NCBI GenBank assembly: GCA_964540205.1
Contig: CAZIMJ010000011.1
Span: 1 to 54,679 of the forward strand
DNA: 54,679 bases
Direction: 5' to 3'
Source of the DNA: WTAW01 sp964540205
GTDB lineage: Bacteria > Acidobacteriota > Aminicenantia > Aminicenantales > Aminicenantaceae
The notes beneath the pieces are model-generated. The model was not told the DNA's origin and made no database searches. It was given only the letters and a program-made list of their open reading frames with translations. Positions 26,174 to 34,678 of the stretch are shown here, piece after piece (the first letter of the stretch is position 1; each line of letters starts with the position of its first letter). The position numbers were made by a program, and so were the translations under genes.

Positions 26174-27280
26174 ATGAAAATATCTATTGTTGGATCACGC
26201 GGATATCCATACGTTTACAGCGGCTTTGAGACATTTGTGAAGGAGTTGTCCGAGAGGCTTGCGAAAAAAGGACATGACATCACTGTATACTGCCATCGTA
26301 ACCTGTTCAAAACACGTCCCAAAATTGTCAATAATATTCACTTGGTCTATATACCCACTATAGAGAAAAAAATATTGAGTCAGTTTGTGCATTCTTCCCA
26401 GGCCATGATTCACGCATGCTTGCAAAAAAATGACATCATTCTGGTTGTTAATCCAGCCAACGGACCATTCGGTATTTTCGCTAAAATATTCCGTAAAAGA
26501 ACTGCGATTAATGTGGATGGTGTGGAATGGATGAGGCCCAAATGGAAAGGATTTGGACAAAAGTACTTTTACTGGGCCTGCAAAATGGCTACTCGATTTT
26601 ATGATGAGATCATCACTGATTCTGTGGAAATGCAGAAAATTTATGAAAAGGAATTCAATCGTCATTCAACTTATATTGCCTATGGAGCCAACATTGAGGA
26701 GCCAATAAATCATGGCTGCATCAAGAAATGGGATCTGCGTGAATTCGAGTACTACCTTATTGTCGGCAGGCTCATACCGGATAATAATGTCGATGTGATC
26801 ATTCGAGAATTCGCCAAGACTGACACACAGAGAAAGTTAGTTATCGTGGGGGGGGTACCGTATAAAGATTCTTTCGCACAAAGCGCAAAAGCATCCGATG
26901 ATTCAAGAATAATTTTTACTGGATATATCCGTGATCAGAATGAACTGGGAGATTTATACAATAATTGCTATGCATACTTCCATGGCCACGAATTTGGCGG
27001 CACTAATCCGTCATTGCTCAAAGCTCTTGCCCATAGCTGTGCTGTGTGTTCCCTCGACACCGTATTCAACAGGGAAGTTTTACAAAATGGGGAATACGGA
27101 ATCTTCTTCTCAAAAATCCCCGATGATCTGGGAAATGTCATCCAACAAATGGAAAATCATCCGGAGCGTCTCAAGAAATTGAGGGAAAAATCAAAGCAAA
27201 GGATACGTGAAAATTATACGTGGGGAAAGATCATCGAACAGTATACAGAATTGTTCAGGAAAATGATCGAGGATAGCTAA
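26174..27280 (+). CDS. Glycosyltransferase with DUF1972-type N-terminal domain
   Basis: 368 residues. The start MKISIVGSRGYPYVYSGFET and FVKELSERLAKKGHDITVYC identify the DUF1972/rhamnosyltransferase-like N-terminal domain. A GT4 C-terminal domain follows (YLIVGRLIPDNNVDVIIREF; HEFGGTNPSLLKALAHSC). Family members add rhamnose or other sugars in exopolysaccharide synthesis. The stop overlaps the next start by one base (TAATG), so it is coupled to the sugar-phosphate transferase. Confidence 0.85.
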   Translation: MKISIVGSRGYPYVYSGFETFVKELSERLAKKGHDITVYCHRNLFKTRPKIVNNIHLVYIPTIEKKILSQFVHSSQAMIHACLQKNDIILVVNPANGPFGIFAKIFRKRTAINVDGVEWMRPKWKGFGQKYFYWACKMATRFYDEIITDSVEMQKIYEKEFNRHSTYIAYGANIEEPINHGCIKKWDLREFEYYLIVGRLIPDNNVDVIIREFAKTDTQRKLVIVGGVPYKDSFAQSAKASDDSRIIFTGYIRDQNELGDLYNNCYAYFHGHEFGGTNPSLLKALAHSCAVCSLDTVFNREVLQNGEYGIFFSKIPDDLGNVIQQMENHPERLKKLREKSKQRIRENYTWGKIIEQYTELFRKMIEDS

Positions 27281-28695
27281 TGCAAGCTCTCCGCAAAACA
27301 TATTTATACTTGAAGATCTCCATCGACCTGCTTCTGCTGGCCATCTCTTATTCCATCTCTTCCTTCTTAGTGAACTATCGCATAGATTCGGATACAAAAT
27401 TCCTCGATATTGAGACAGAGGAAATTTTACTTTTTGTAGTCTTTTATTTAATCTGGTATTTTTCCGCCAAAGCTTCCGGGCTGTACGATGAATTCCGATC
27501 GCGCACAACGAGTTTTGAGCTTATCGCGGTCTTTAAGTGCAGTTCCATCCAACTCATATCGGCAGTCTTCATTCTTTATATGACCAATATTCTTGTGATA
27601 TCCAGGTTTTTTGTTGTGACTTACTTCCTTCTTCAATTAATACTGATAAGTCTATGGAAAATCGGATTACGCATGGTATTGATAAGGATACGGAAAAAAG
27701 GCCGCAACTTGCGGAGCATGCTGATTGTGGGAGCTGGAGAGGTTGGGAATGCATTCTATAAAACCATCATTTCATATCCCCAGATGGGCTACTTTGTAAT
27801 CGGCTTTCTGGATGACCAGGATAAATCCGGTCTTGGAAAAGATTATTTGGGGACTATTGACAATCTCGAAAACGTTCTTCAAAACGAAGTCGTGGATGAG
27901 GTGGTCATCACCTTGCCCAACGATGCATTAGACCGGATCGATCAAGTTATCTCTTGCTGTGAAAAATTTCCGACCAATGTGAGAATCATTCCTGATTATT
28001 TCCGGTTCTTCGCTCCCCGATTCAATGTCTCCATTGTTGGAAACTTCCCGATTATCTCAATAAGGGCCAATCCTCTGGAGGAAATGCACTTGCGTCTCCT
28101 CAAAAGAGCTTTTGATTTCGTGATCAGCACACTCTGTTTTGTTCTGATATTTTTTTGGCTATGGCCGATTCTCGCAATCAGTGTGAAGCTTTCATCTCCA
28201 GGCCCTGTTTTTTTTAAACAGGAAAGATGGGGGAGGAAGAATAAAAAAATTATTTGCTACAAGTTCCGTTCTATGGTCAAAGACAGCAAGGATGTGGATG
28301 AAAACGGGAAATACATGCAAGCGTCAAAGGATGACTCGCGGGTAACACCTATCGGTAGATTTTTGCGGAAAACGAATCTAGATGAGCTCCCCCAATTCCT
28401 GAATGTTCTGAAAGGGGAGATGTCGGTCGTAGGCCCCCGTCCTCATCCGACTCCACTCAACCTTGAATCAAAAAATAACATCCACCATTACATGCTGCGG
28501 CATCTTGTTAAACCCGGAATTACTGGCTGGGCACAGGTCAATGGCTATCGCGGAGAAACGTCTGGGCCACATTCGATGCAAAAACGCGTGGAGCATGATA
28601 TCTGGTATATTGAAAACTGGTCGATCTGGCTAGATATTCAAATTATTCTTATGACTATCTGGAAAATGTTCGCAGGGAATCCTGAAGCCTATTAG
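27280..28695 (+). CDS. Polyprenyl-phosphate glycosyl-1-phosphate transferase (WcaJ-like)
   Basis: 471 residues. It has four to five N-terminal transmembrane helices, then a CoA_binding_3-type domain (SMLIVGAGEVGNAFYKTII; VIGFLDDQDKSGLGKDYLG). The catalytic bacterial sugar transferase domain is at about residues 285-471. Key motifs are KLSSPGPVFFKQERWGRKNK, YKFRSMVKDS, TNLDELPQFLNVLKGEMSVV and KPGITGWAQVNGYRGET. It begins repeat-unit synthesis by moving a sugar phosphate onto undecaprenyl phosphate. The architecture matches the glucose-1-phosphate enzymes, but the sugar is unproven. Confidence 0.92.
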   Translation: MQALRKTYLYLKISIDLLLLAISYSISSFLVNYRIDSDTKFLDIETEEILLFVVFYLIWYFSAKASGLYDEFRSRTTSFELIAVFKCSSIQLISAVFILYMTNILVISRFFVVTYFLLQLILISLWKIGLRMVLIRIRKKGRNLRSMLIVGAGEVGNAFYKTIISYPQMGYFVIGFLDDQDKSGLGKDYLGTIDNLENVLQNEVVDEVVITLPNDALDRIDQVISCCEKFPTNVRIIPDYFRFFAPRFNVSIVGNFPIISIRANPLEEMHLRLLKRAFDFVISTLCFVLIFFWLWPILAISVKLSSPGPVFFKQERWGRKNKKIICYKFRSMVKDSKDVDENGKYMQASKDDSRVTPIGRFLRKTNLDELPQFLNVLKGEMSVVGPRPHPTPLNLESKNNIHHYMLRHLVKPGITGWAQVNGYRGETSGPHSMQKRVEHDIWYIENWSIWLDIQIILMTIWKMFAGNPEAY

Positions 28696-28795
28696 GAAGA
28701 TATTACGACTGGTATAGCCTAAATGAATGCGATATAATCCAGATGAACTGAAATCTTTTATATATTGTTTGTTTTCACATTTCTAAAAACAACAG

Positions 28796-30256
28796 ATGCC
28801 TCCCAAAAAAGAAACCCTGCAGTTAACCACCCAAAAGAAAGTTCTATCTCTACTCATTCTGATACTATCAGATTTTATGGTCGTAATTCTCAGCCTTTTG
28901 CTTGCTTATCTTGTCCGTAGTTCACTCCTGCCTGGAATTTTAAGAGCATATAAACAGATTTGGCTCGCGCCTTTTAGTTATTATCTCCAATTTTTCTACT
29001 TTGCGGGGATATGGATCGTGATATTTGCCAACGAAAAGCTATACACAAAAAGGTTTCCGCTCTGGGAGGAAGTTAAAATCCTTTTAAAGAGCACAACCAT
29101 ATCATCCTCTTTAATCATGATCATGATTTTTGTAGCTAGAATGCAGTTAGAATTCTCGAGAACTATAGTTATCACGGTCTGGATCCTGAGCCTATTTTTA
29201 TTTCCCCTTTTCCGGTTCTTAACAAAAACTCTATTGGTGAAATTCAATCTCTGGAAAAAGAACCTCCTCATAATAGGAGTTATGCAGACGGCCTTGCTCG
29301 TCCTCAAATGCATTCAAAAAAATAAAACCATGGGATATGAGGTCTTAGGTTTTCTAGATGATGATCCCGCGAAAATCGGAAAGACATATGGGGGCGTAAA
29401 AGTCCTTGGCCCTATCTCTGAGCAGGAAAATATTGCCAAGACCTATGGATCTAAAGACATTATGGTTTCAACTCCAACTTTACCAAGAGAAAAGCTAAAA
29501 GAACTGCTTGTAAAATGCGAGATTATCAGTGAATCACTGTGGCTCATTCCGCGCACTGGAGATTTTATTACAGAAGGTGTAGAAATAAACCCTTTGGGAG
29601 AAGTCTTTGTACTTCGTATTAAGAGAAATCTTACCAAACCCTGGAATATTCTTTTAAAAAATCTATTCGATATAACATTAACAATTATTCTCATAATTTT
29701 TACTCTGCCTCTCATGTTTGTAATTTCTTTAGCCATAAAATTAAACTCGAAAGGTCCTGTGTTATTTATTCAAGAAAGATTAGGACAGAGAGAGAAGCCT
29801 TTTAATTTGTTTAAATTCCGGTCCATGTACATAAATAGTAACCAACTTCTATCCGAATATCTGGAGGAAAATCCTGAATCAAAAGAAGAATGGAGAAAAT
29901 ACAAGAAACTTAAGAATTATGACCCACGCATCACCAAGGTTGGCAGATTCCTCAGGAAATACAGCCTGGATGAATTCCCCCAACTTTTTAATATCATTCA
30001 AGGAAAAATGAGCCTTGTTGGTCCTCGACCATATTTATTGGAGGAATTGGAGGGGAAAGAGTCATTCAAACATACAGTATCCAGGGTAAAACCAGGAATT
30101 ACTGGATTCTGGCAAACAAGTGGAAGATCAGAGCTTCATTTTGATAAGAGGATCGCACTTGATGAATTCTACATTCGTAATTGGTCCTCATGGCTAGACA
30201 TGACAATTTTGATGAAGAGCATAAAGATCTGGTTATCAGGGAAAGGCGCTTATTGA
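28796..30256 (+). CDS. Polyprenyl-phosphate glycosyl-1-phosphate transferase (WbaP-like)
   Basis: A 486-residue second initiator of the same superfamily, with N-terminal helices, a nucleotide-binding-like domain (NLLIIGVMQTALLVLKC; LGFLDDDPAKIGKTYGG) and a C-terminal catalytic domain. Motifs: KLNSKGPVLFIQERLGQREK, FKFRSMYINS, YSLDEFPQLFNIIQGKMSLV, GPRPYL and KPGITGFWQTSGRSELHFDK. The WQTSGRSE form and insert before the DEFPQ box are more like WbaP (galactose-1-phosphate). No strong ribosome binding site is visible. Two adjacent initiators imply two lipid-linked glycans. Confidence 0.9.
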   Translation: MPPKKETLQLTTQKKVLSLLILILSDFMVVILSLLLAYLVRSSLLPGILRAYKQIWLAPFSYYLQFFYFAGIWIVIFANEKLYTKRFPLWEEVKILLKSTTISSSLIMIMIFVARMQLEFSRTIVITVWILSLFLFPLFRFLTKTLLVKFNLWKKNLLIIGVMQTALLVLKCIQKNKTMGYEVLGFLDDDPAKIGKTYGGVKVLGPISEQENIAKTYGSKDIMVSTPTLPREKLKELLVKCEIISESLWLIPRTGDFITEGVEINPLGEVFVLRIKRNLTKPWNILLKNLFDITLTIILIIFTLPLMFVISLAIKLNSKGPVLFIQERLGQREKPFNLFKFRSMYINSNQLLSEYLEENPESKEEWRKYKKLKNYDPRITKVGRFLRKYSLDEFPQLFNIIQGKMSLVGPRPYLLEELEGKESFKHTVSRVKPGITGFWQTSGRSELHFDKRIALDEFYIRNWSSWLDMTILMKSIKIWLSGKGAY

Positions 30257-30265
30257 TCGAAAAAC

Positions 30266-30793
30266 CTATCTCTGGTTCTTGTGCTTGAGTAATTGACAAC
30301 AAATTTCTTCAATATCTTCGGCAAATTTATTGATTCTATTCTCAAGGCCAAGGCTCTCGTCACTTGAACTGCCTAGGTCTTCGACTATTTCATCATAATT
30401 TTCAATTCTATTTTTGATCTCTTCGCTATTGAATGCAACAATGACTGTCCCTTTATCTTCAAGCTTTTTACAAAAATTCATCTGATGATTATCAACATGT
30501 TCACCATGTTCTTTTTGACGTGGCACAACAACCGGTGTCTTCCCTTTATAAAGGGCGAGCATAATGCTACTCGGCCCAGCGTGAGTTATGACCACTCTTG
30601 CATTCTCAATTTTATCCACCATTTCATTGAATTTTAAAAATTTTGCATGTTCACAGAATTTAGGTTCATAGAGTGAATATCCTGTCTGAATAAAAACTTG
30701 TTCAGTTACTATATTTTCTTCCACAAGCCTATCAATTTCTTTGACAAGCCTATCAAAAGGCTGTTCGTGAGTACCAACCGTAACAAAAATCAT
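30266..30793 (-). CDS. Alg13/PssE-like glycosyltransferase subunit
   Basis: About 175 residues from the ATG at 30793, which forms an ATGA overlap with the stop of the partner gene; an upstream start at 30847 is less likely. MIFVTVGTHEQPFDRLVKEID and ARVVITHAGPSSIMLALYKG, then PVVVPRQKEHGEHVDNHQ, are the GT28 C-terminal-domain signatures that bind the UDP-sugar. It works with the membrane-binding Alg14/PssD-like subunit to add a sugar to a lipid-linked acceptor. It ends 10 bp from the convergent WbaP-like gene. Confidence 0.88.
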   Translation of the reverse strand: MIFVTVGTHEQPFDRLVKEIDRLVEENIVTEQVFIQTGYSLYEPKFCEHAKFLKFNEMVDKIENARVVITHAGPSSIMLALYKGKTPVVVPRQKEHGEHVDNHQMNFCKKLEDKGTVIVAFNSEEIKNRIENYDEIVEDLGSSSDESLGLENRINKFAEDIEEICCQLLKHKNQR

Positions 30794-31239
30794 AGCAATT
30801 GTCCCAAGACTCTCCCTTTCGGATAAAATTTCTTTTGTTCCTGCCACTGGAGCAAAAAAGCATCTGTTATCGGATATACTAATTTCCCCGTCATTGTTGG
30901 TGAATCAATTCTATCGTACACTTCGATATAGACAAGCTTGGCTCCTAGGAGTTTTCCGATATAAAAAAACGGGACGGCCACACCCGCACCGGTCGATACT
31001 ATGATGTCGGGTTTTTCTTTGCGAAGAATTTTCAAGGCAAGAAACGTATTGTGGATTAAGTTTTTAATATTTCTGTTTGTCGGAAAATAGGACCAATAGA
31101 CTTTCTCTTTCGCTAATAGAGATAGAGAATCCTCCTTCTTAAAAGTTACCCAAAATCTTTCAGGCTTCTCCCACCACTTTTTCAAAATAAACAATTGAAA
31201 AAGATGTCCTCCGCTTGATGAAACAAGACACAGTTTCAT
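30790..31239 (-). CDS. Alg14/PssD-like glycosyltransferase subunit
   Basis: 149 residues. MKLCLVSSSGGHLFQLFILK and DIIVSTGAGVAVPFFYIGKL are the Alg14/Cps14F/PssD signatures; the subunit anchors the Alg13-like catalytic half to the membrane and binds the acceptor lipid. YIEVYDRIDSPTMTGKLVYP is the shared C-terminal motif. The gene overlaps its partner by 4 bp, the expected order (PssD before PssE). Confidence 0.9.
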   Translation of the reverse strand: MKLCLVSSSGGHLFQLFILKKWWEKPERFWVTFKKEDSLSLLAKEKVYWSYFPTNRNIKNLIHNTFLALKILRKEKPDIIVSTGAGVAVPFFYIGKLLGAKLVYIEVYDRIDSPTMTGKLVYPITDAFLLQWQEQKKFYPKGRVLGQLL

Positions 31240-31302
31240 TTCTTTGCCTCTGAATCTTCAGTGCGCATCCATATTAACATGCTTAACCTCTCCCCTAACA
31301 TA

Positions 31303-33486
31303 TTATTTCACATAGCCGAGAGCCCTCAGTTTTTTTTCCAAATCTGGCGGAATATCAATTTTTCTTCGCTCCAAGCCTAATTCACTCTGACCATTTCGAT
31401 GGGAGAAAAGTTGCTGTAATCTCAGATAGTCTGCAAAACCACTGAATTCAAGATTGACTTGTTCTCGTACATCTTTTATATCATATAGCTCTAAAACTGG
31501 GACATATTTTTTGGGTGGTTTTCTGTGAAAATTTTTATTATAGATCAATTTTTTATTCCTATCCAATATCGCATTTATATCATTACCATCTAATGCCTCT
31601 TCAAAATACAAAGTTCTCTGTGGATCTGAATTGTGCAGAAGAGAGATCCCATCAAGTTTATATGGTTCGCGGATCCTTAGTATGTCCAGGATTGTCGGAT
31701 AAATATCAATATGCTGTGCCCGCTCAAAGTGTATTCCGTTTTTAATTTGTCTTGTTTTTATGCTGAGCGGAATCTTAACCTGCTCATTATATAATGTCAT
31801 TCCATGGACAATGCCTTCATGGTCGAAAAATTCTTCACCATGATCTCCAGTAAAAATAATGACAGCGTCATCATATATATCAATTTCCTTCATTTTATCA
31901 ATTAATCTCCCAAAGGAGAGATCATTAAAATATATTTCTTGATCATAACGTGTTTTTATGTATTCAATTTGAGATGCTGTTGGCTGAATTTTTTTTCTTT
32001 CAATATTGGATAATAATTCAATATCATAGGTATCGATCGGTTCATATTGATGGATATTAAACATATCCTTCACACTTTCTTTAGGGTTATAGGGATCGTG
32101 GGGGTCCATATTCCAAATTATCATAAACAAAGGCTTTCGTTCTTTTTGTCCCAGATACGTTTTTAAGAATTCGAATACGTTTGTGTTAATCTCATCCGAT
32201 CGAACAGTTCGGGCGGGGTACTTACCTAACAACTCTATGAACTCATCAAATCCTTGAGCAAACCCGAATACATGACTAAGATTTCCATTACTTATCCACG
32301 CAACATTATAATATCCGTTATCTTTAAGTGTTTCTGCAAGTGAAACGATCTCATCTGGTAGTCTATCTTCCCGTTTCATTGTTTTGTGATTTTTCGGGAA
32401 TAATCCAGTTAGGATCGACGCGCAGCTGGGTTTTGTCCACGAATCATTTGCATACGCATTGATGAAAAGGGAATTTTCCTTAGCAAACTTGTCAATATTC
32501 GGCGATGTGCTCCTTCCGTAACCATAACAGCTCAGATGATCTGCTCTGAGCGCATCAATCACATACAACAGAATGTCTGGTTTTGTTAATTCCTGATTAA
32601 CCTGATGTCTTGGTTGAATCACATCATTTTCTTTATACATGTTTAGTGATATCTGCGACCAGGTTGTAAAACTGTCAGAACATCCATTTGTTACAAATCG
32701 AAGTTTATAGAGCCCTTCTTCCTTAACATGAAGTGTTTTTTTTAATTTCTTGCCTTTTGGTGAAAGCTTAATGATGCGTCTTTTTTTCTTCTGGTTGGTT
32801 AATTCTATTAATGATGTGGCGCTTTTAGCGTTTTCATATTGAATATCAAGTTCAAATCTCTCTGGTAGCTCATAAAAGTAACTAAACGCTGAATTCGCAT
32901 GCTGGATCAACCCTTTATCATCAAAATACTTAAGATTATTTCTAAAACGTATTTTCCGAAAAGCAACGGATAAATTTCTTCTGTCCGTAGAATTTTCATG
33001 GATATCCCTGGCTTCTAAACAATATGAAAACTGAAATTGTAATATATTTTGCCCCAATTTTAATAACGAAGCAGGTAATGTGAAGTTGAATGTTTGAAAT
33101 CTTTGCGGTTCAACAATGAATGAGTCGATTTTTTTCTCATTCAAATGGATAAATACGTTTTGGTTGCTTTTGTTTTTGGAGGGGATTGCACGGCATGTGA
33201 TTTCAACATCTATATCATTCATTTCATTGTATTTGTAAAACAAGATACTGCTTTTTTCTGCGGAAGCCCATGTATATTCTTTTTCAGGATAACTCCACCC
33301 TTGCAATAGAAACCTATTAGGATTTGCTTCTTTTCGAAAATCAATAGCTTCGGTATCTTCCTGGATTTGTGCACGGATATTCTGCAAGATATCATGGCTG
33401 AAATTAAAAGCTTCTTTTTTTTCCAAGGTGCATGCGAATAATGTTAGTAGAATTAGAATGGTTATTAAATGGAACCGCATTCTCAT
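31303..33486 (-). CDS. Sulfatase-superfamily lipoprotein with Thr at the nucleophile position
   Basis: 727 residues. The signal peptide has lipobox LFAC (Cys19), so it is probably a lipoprotein. Residues about 55-290 form a beta-rich, unassigned region. Residues about 302-640 are an alkaline-phosphatase/sulfatase domain: YVIDALRADHLSCYGYGRST with metal-binding Asp311, and FTGDHGEEFFDHEGIVHG with the second metal site. At the nucleophile position the sequence is SWTKPSCASILTG. Thr351 replaces the Cys that sulfatases convert to formylglycine, and Cys355 replaces the motif Arg. A phosphotransferase or phosphodiesterase role, as in Thr-type relatives, is therefore more likely than sulfate hydrolysis. 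The C terminus is LRALGYVK. Confidence 0.85.
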   Translation of the reverse strand: MRMRFHLITILILLTLFACTLEKKEAFNFSHDILQNIRAQIQEDTEAIDFRKEANPNRFLLQGWSYPEKEYTWASAEKSSILFYKYNEMNDIDVEITCRAIPSKNKSNQNVFIHLNEKKIDSFIVEPQRFQTFNFTLPASLLKLGQNILQFQFSYCLEARDIHENSTDRRNLSVAFRKIRFRNNLKYFDDKGLIQHANSAFSYFYELPERFELDIQYENAKSATSLIELTNQKKKRRIIKLSPKGKKLKKTLHVKEEGLYKLRFVTNGCSDSFTTWSQISLNMYKENDVIQPRHQVNQELTKPDILLYVIDALRADHLSCYGYGRSTSPNIDKFAKENSLFINAYANDSWTKPSCASILTGLFPKNHKTMKREDRLPDEIVSLAETLKDNGYYNVAWISNGNLSHVFGFAQGFDEFIELLGKYPARTVRSDEINTNVFEFLKTYLGQKERKPLFMIIWNMDPHDPYNPKESVKDMFNIHQYEPIDTYDIELLSNIERKKIQPTASQIEYIKTRYDQEIYFNDLSFGRLIDKMKEIDIYDDAVIIFTGDHGEEFFDHEGIVHGMTLYNEQVKIPLSIKTRQIKNGIHFERAQHIDIYPTILDILRIREPYKLDGISLLHNSDPQRTLYFEEALDGNDINAILDRNKKLIYNKNFHRKPPKKYVPVLELYDIKDVREQVNLEFSGFADYLRLQQLFSHRNGQSELGLERRKIDIPPDLEKKLRALGYVK

Positions 33487-33787
33487 CGTTTTATTTCTTA
33501 TTCCAGTTCATCCTCATTCAAATTCTCGATCAGGTATATTCTAATAAAGCACCTGTAAAGATACAACAATTTTAAGTGCTTTGAATTCTCCCAGTTGAAC
33601 GGTTATGATAATCACTATGATTTGTTTCTCTAACTCCTAAGCAAAATAATTGAATTTTTTATTGACATAACGCATAAATTTTGATGAAGTGTATAGAGCC
33701 CAGAATGAGGATGGCTGTTTACATCGCAAGATTTAACTCTTGCGTCATAAATGAATACTTTTTTTTAAATAAATGAAGGAGGAAAAA
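33487..33787. other. Divergent intergenic region, no clear element
   Basis: AT-rich spacer of about 300 bp between the sulfatase-like gene (minus) and the small secreted protein (plus). A TTGACA occurs at 33662-33667 on plus, but no acceptable -10 box lies 16-18 nt downstream. The only firm signal is AAGGAGG at 33776-33782, the ribosome binding site of the plus gene. Confidence 0.5.
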
Positions 33788-34579
33788 ATGAGAAAAGCCA
33801 AAACATTGTTTGTTGTGGTGTTATTTATGTGCTTAACATCATTATCTCTGTTCGCCCAGTATGATAACTCTCCCGCTACCTTTAAGGTTATACCTTCGGT
33901 CATCTGGGCACCTGCGTCGGGAGGCGGCACCTGGTATACAGAACTTCAGATATGGTCAAGAACATCAGGTACTTCAGTCAATGTTTATTTCATGTATGGA
34001 GGAGGAGTATGGAGGTATCACCCAGGCTTCTGGACAAGTGTTGGGGCAGATGATTGTTACAAAAGCACAAATATTTTAGGTTCCCTTTATGGTCTTGATT
34101 CAGGCTTCACTTATTATGGAAAATCTGGCACACTGTTGATATACTCCTACGGGGGTTCGGTTCAAGCCACGGCGAGAACACGCCACACTGGGAACTATGC
34201 AAAAACAATAAACGGGTTGAGTAATACGGATTCAAATACGGCTGCATCAGGAAGATATCTGATGATGATGAATGTGCTGCAATCCTCTAGCTACAGAACT
34301 TCTCTTACCTTATATAATCATGGTTCGGCTTGTGATGTTTATATTCAAGTAGTACATAATGGCTACGTTGCCGGTTCAACAATCACTAAATCTATGGTAC
34401 CGTATGATTATCAGGCGTTTGATGTCTTTGCTGCTGCTGGCCTATCAGGTACGTACACCAATACCTTCATAATAGTATGGGCCTCGACCACGGGGGGGCG
34501 GATTTTCTGTGGTGCCGCTTCAGCGCATAACACTACTAATGATCCTGCTTATCACGTTGCTCAGGGATGGACCTATTAG
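33788..34579 (+). CDS. Secreted protein consisting of one unrecognised ~235-residue domain
   Basis: 263 residues from the ATG at 33788, chosen because AAGGAGG lies 6 bp upstream; the ATG at 33773 precedes that site. The signal peptide (KTLFVVVLFMCLTSLSLFAQ) is cleavable. The mature protein is one domain, from FKVIPSVIWAPASGGGTWYT to TNDPAYHVA, rich in Gly, Ser, Thr, Tyr and Trp. It has landmarks SVNVYFMYGGG, LDSGFTYYGKSGTL, ARTRHTGNYAKT and YDYQAFDVF. The same domain occurs twice in the convergent C25 protease gene 100 bp away. I do not recognise the family. A beta-sandwich surface or adhesion role is a guess. Confidence 0.8.
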   Translation: MRKAKTLFVVVLFMCLTSLSLFAQYDNSPATFKVIPSVIWAPASGGGTWYTELQIWSRTSGTSVNVYFMYGGGVWRYHPGFWTSVGADDCYKSTNILGSLYGLDSGFTYYGKSGTLLIYSYGGSVQATARTRHTGNYAKTINGLSNTDSNTAASGRYLMMMNVLQSSSYRTSLTLYNHGSACDVYIQVVHNGYVAGSTITKSMVPYDYQAFDVFAAAGLSGTYTNTFIIVWASTTGGRIFCGAASAHNTTNDPAYHVAQGWTY

Positions 34580-34678
34580 CAGAACTCAAGAGAATATCTT
34601 TAGGATAATCCTTTCCTACTACTGATTTCGAGAGGGTAATTACCGATACAGAAGGAAGAAGTTTTTTCACTTATTCCA

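Noticed and set aside
33662..33690. Promoter for the small secreted protein based on TTGACA
   Set aside because: No -10-like hexamer at 16-18 nt; the nearest TATAG is 23 nt away.
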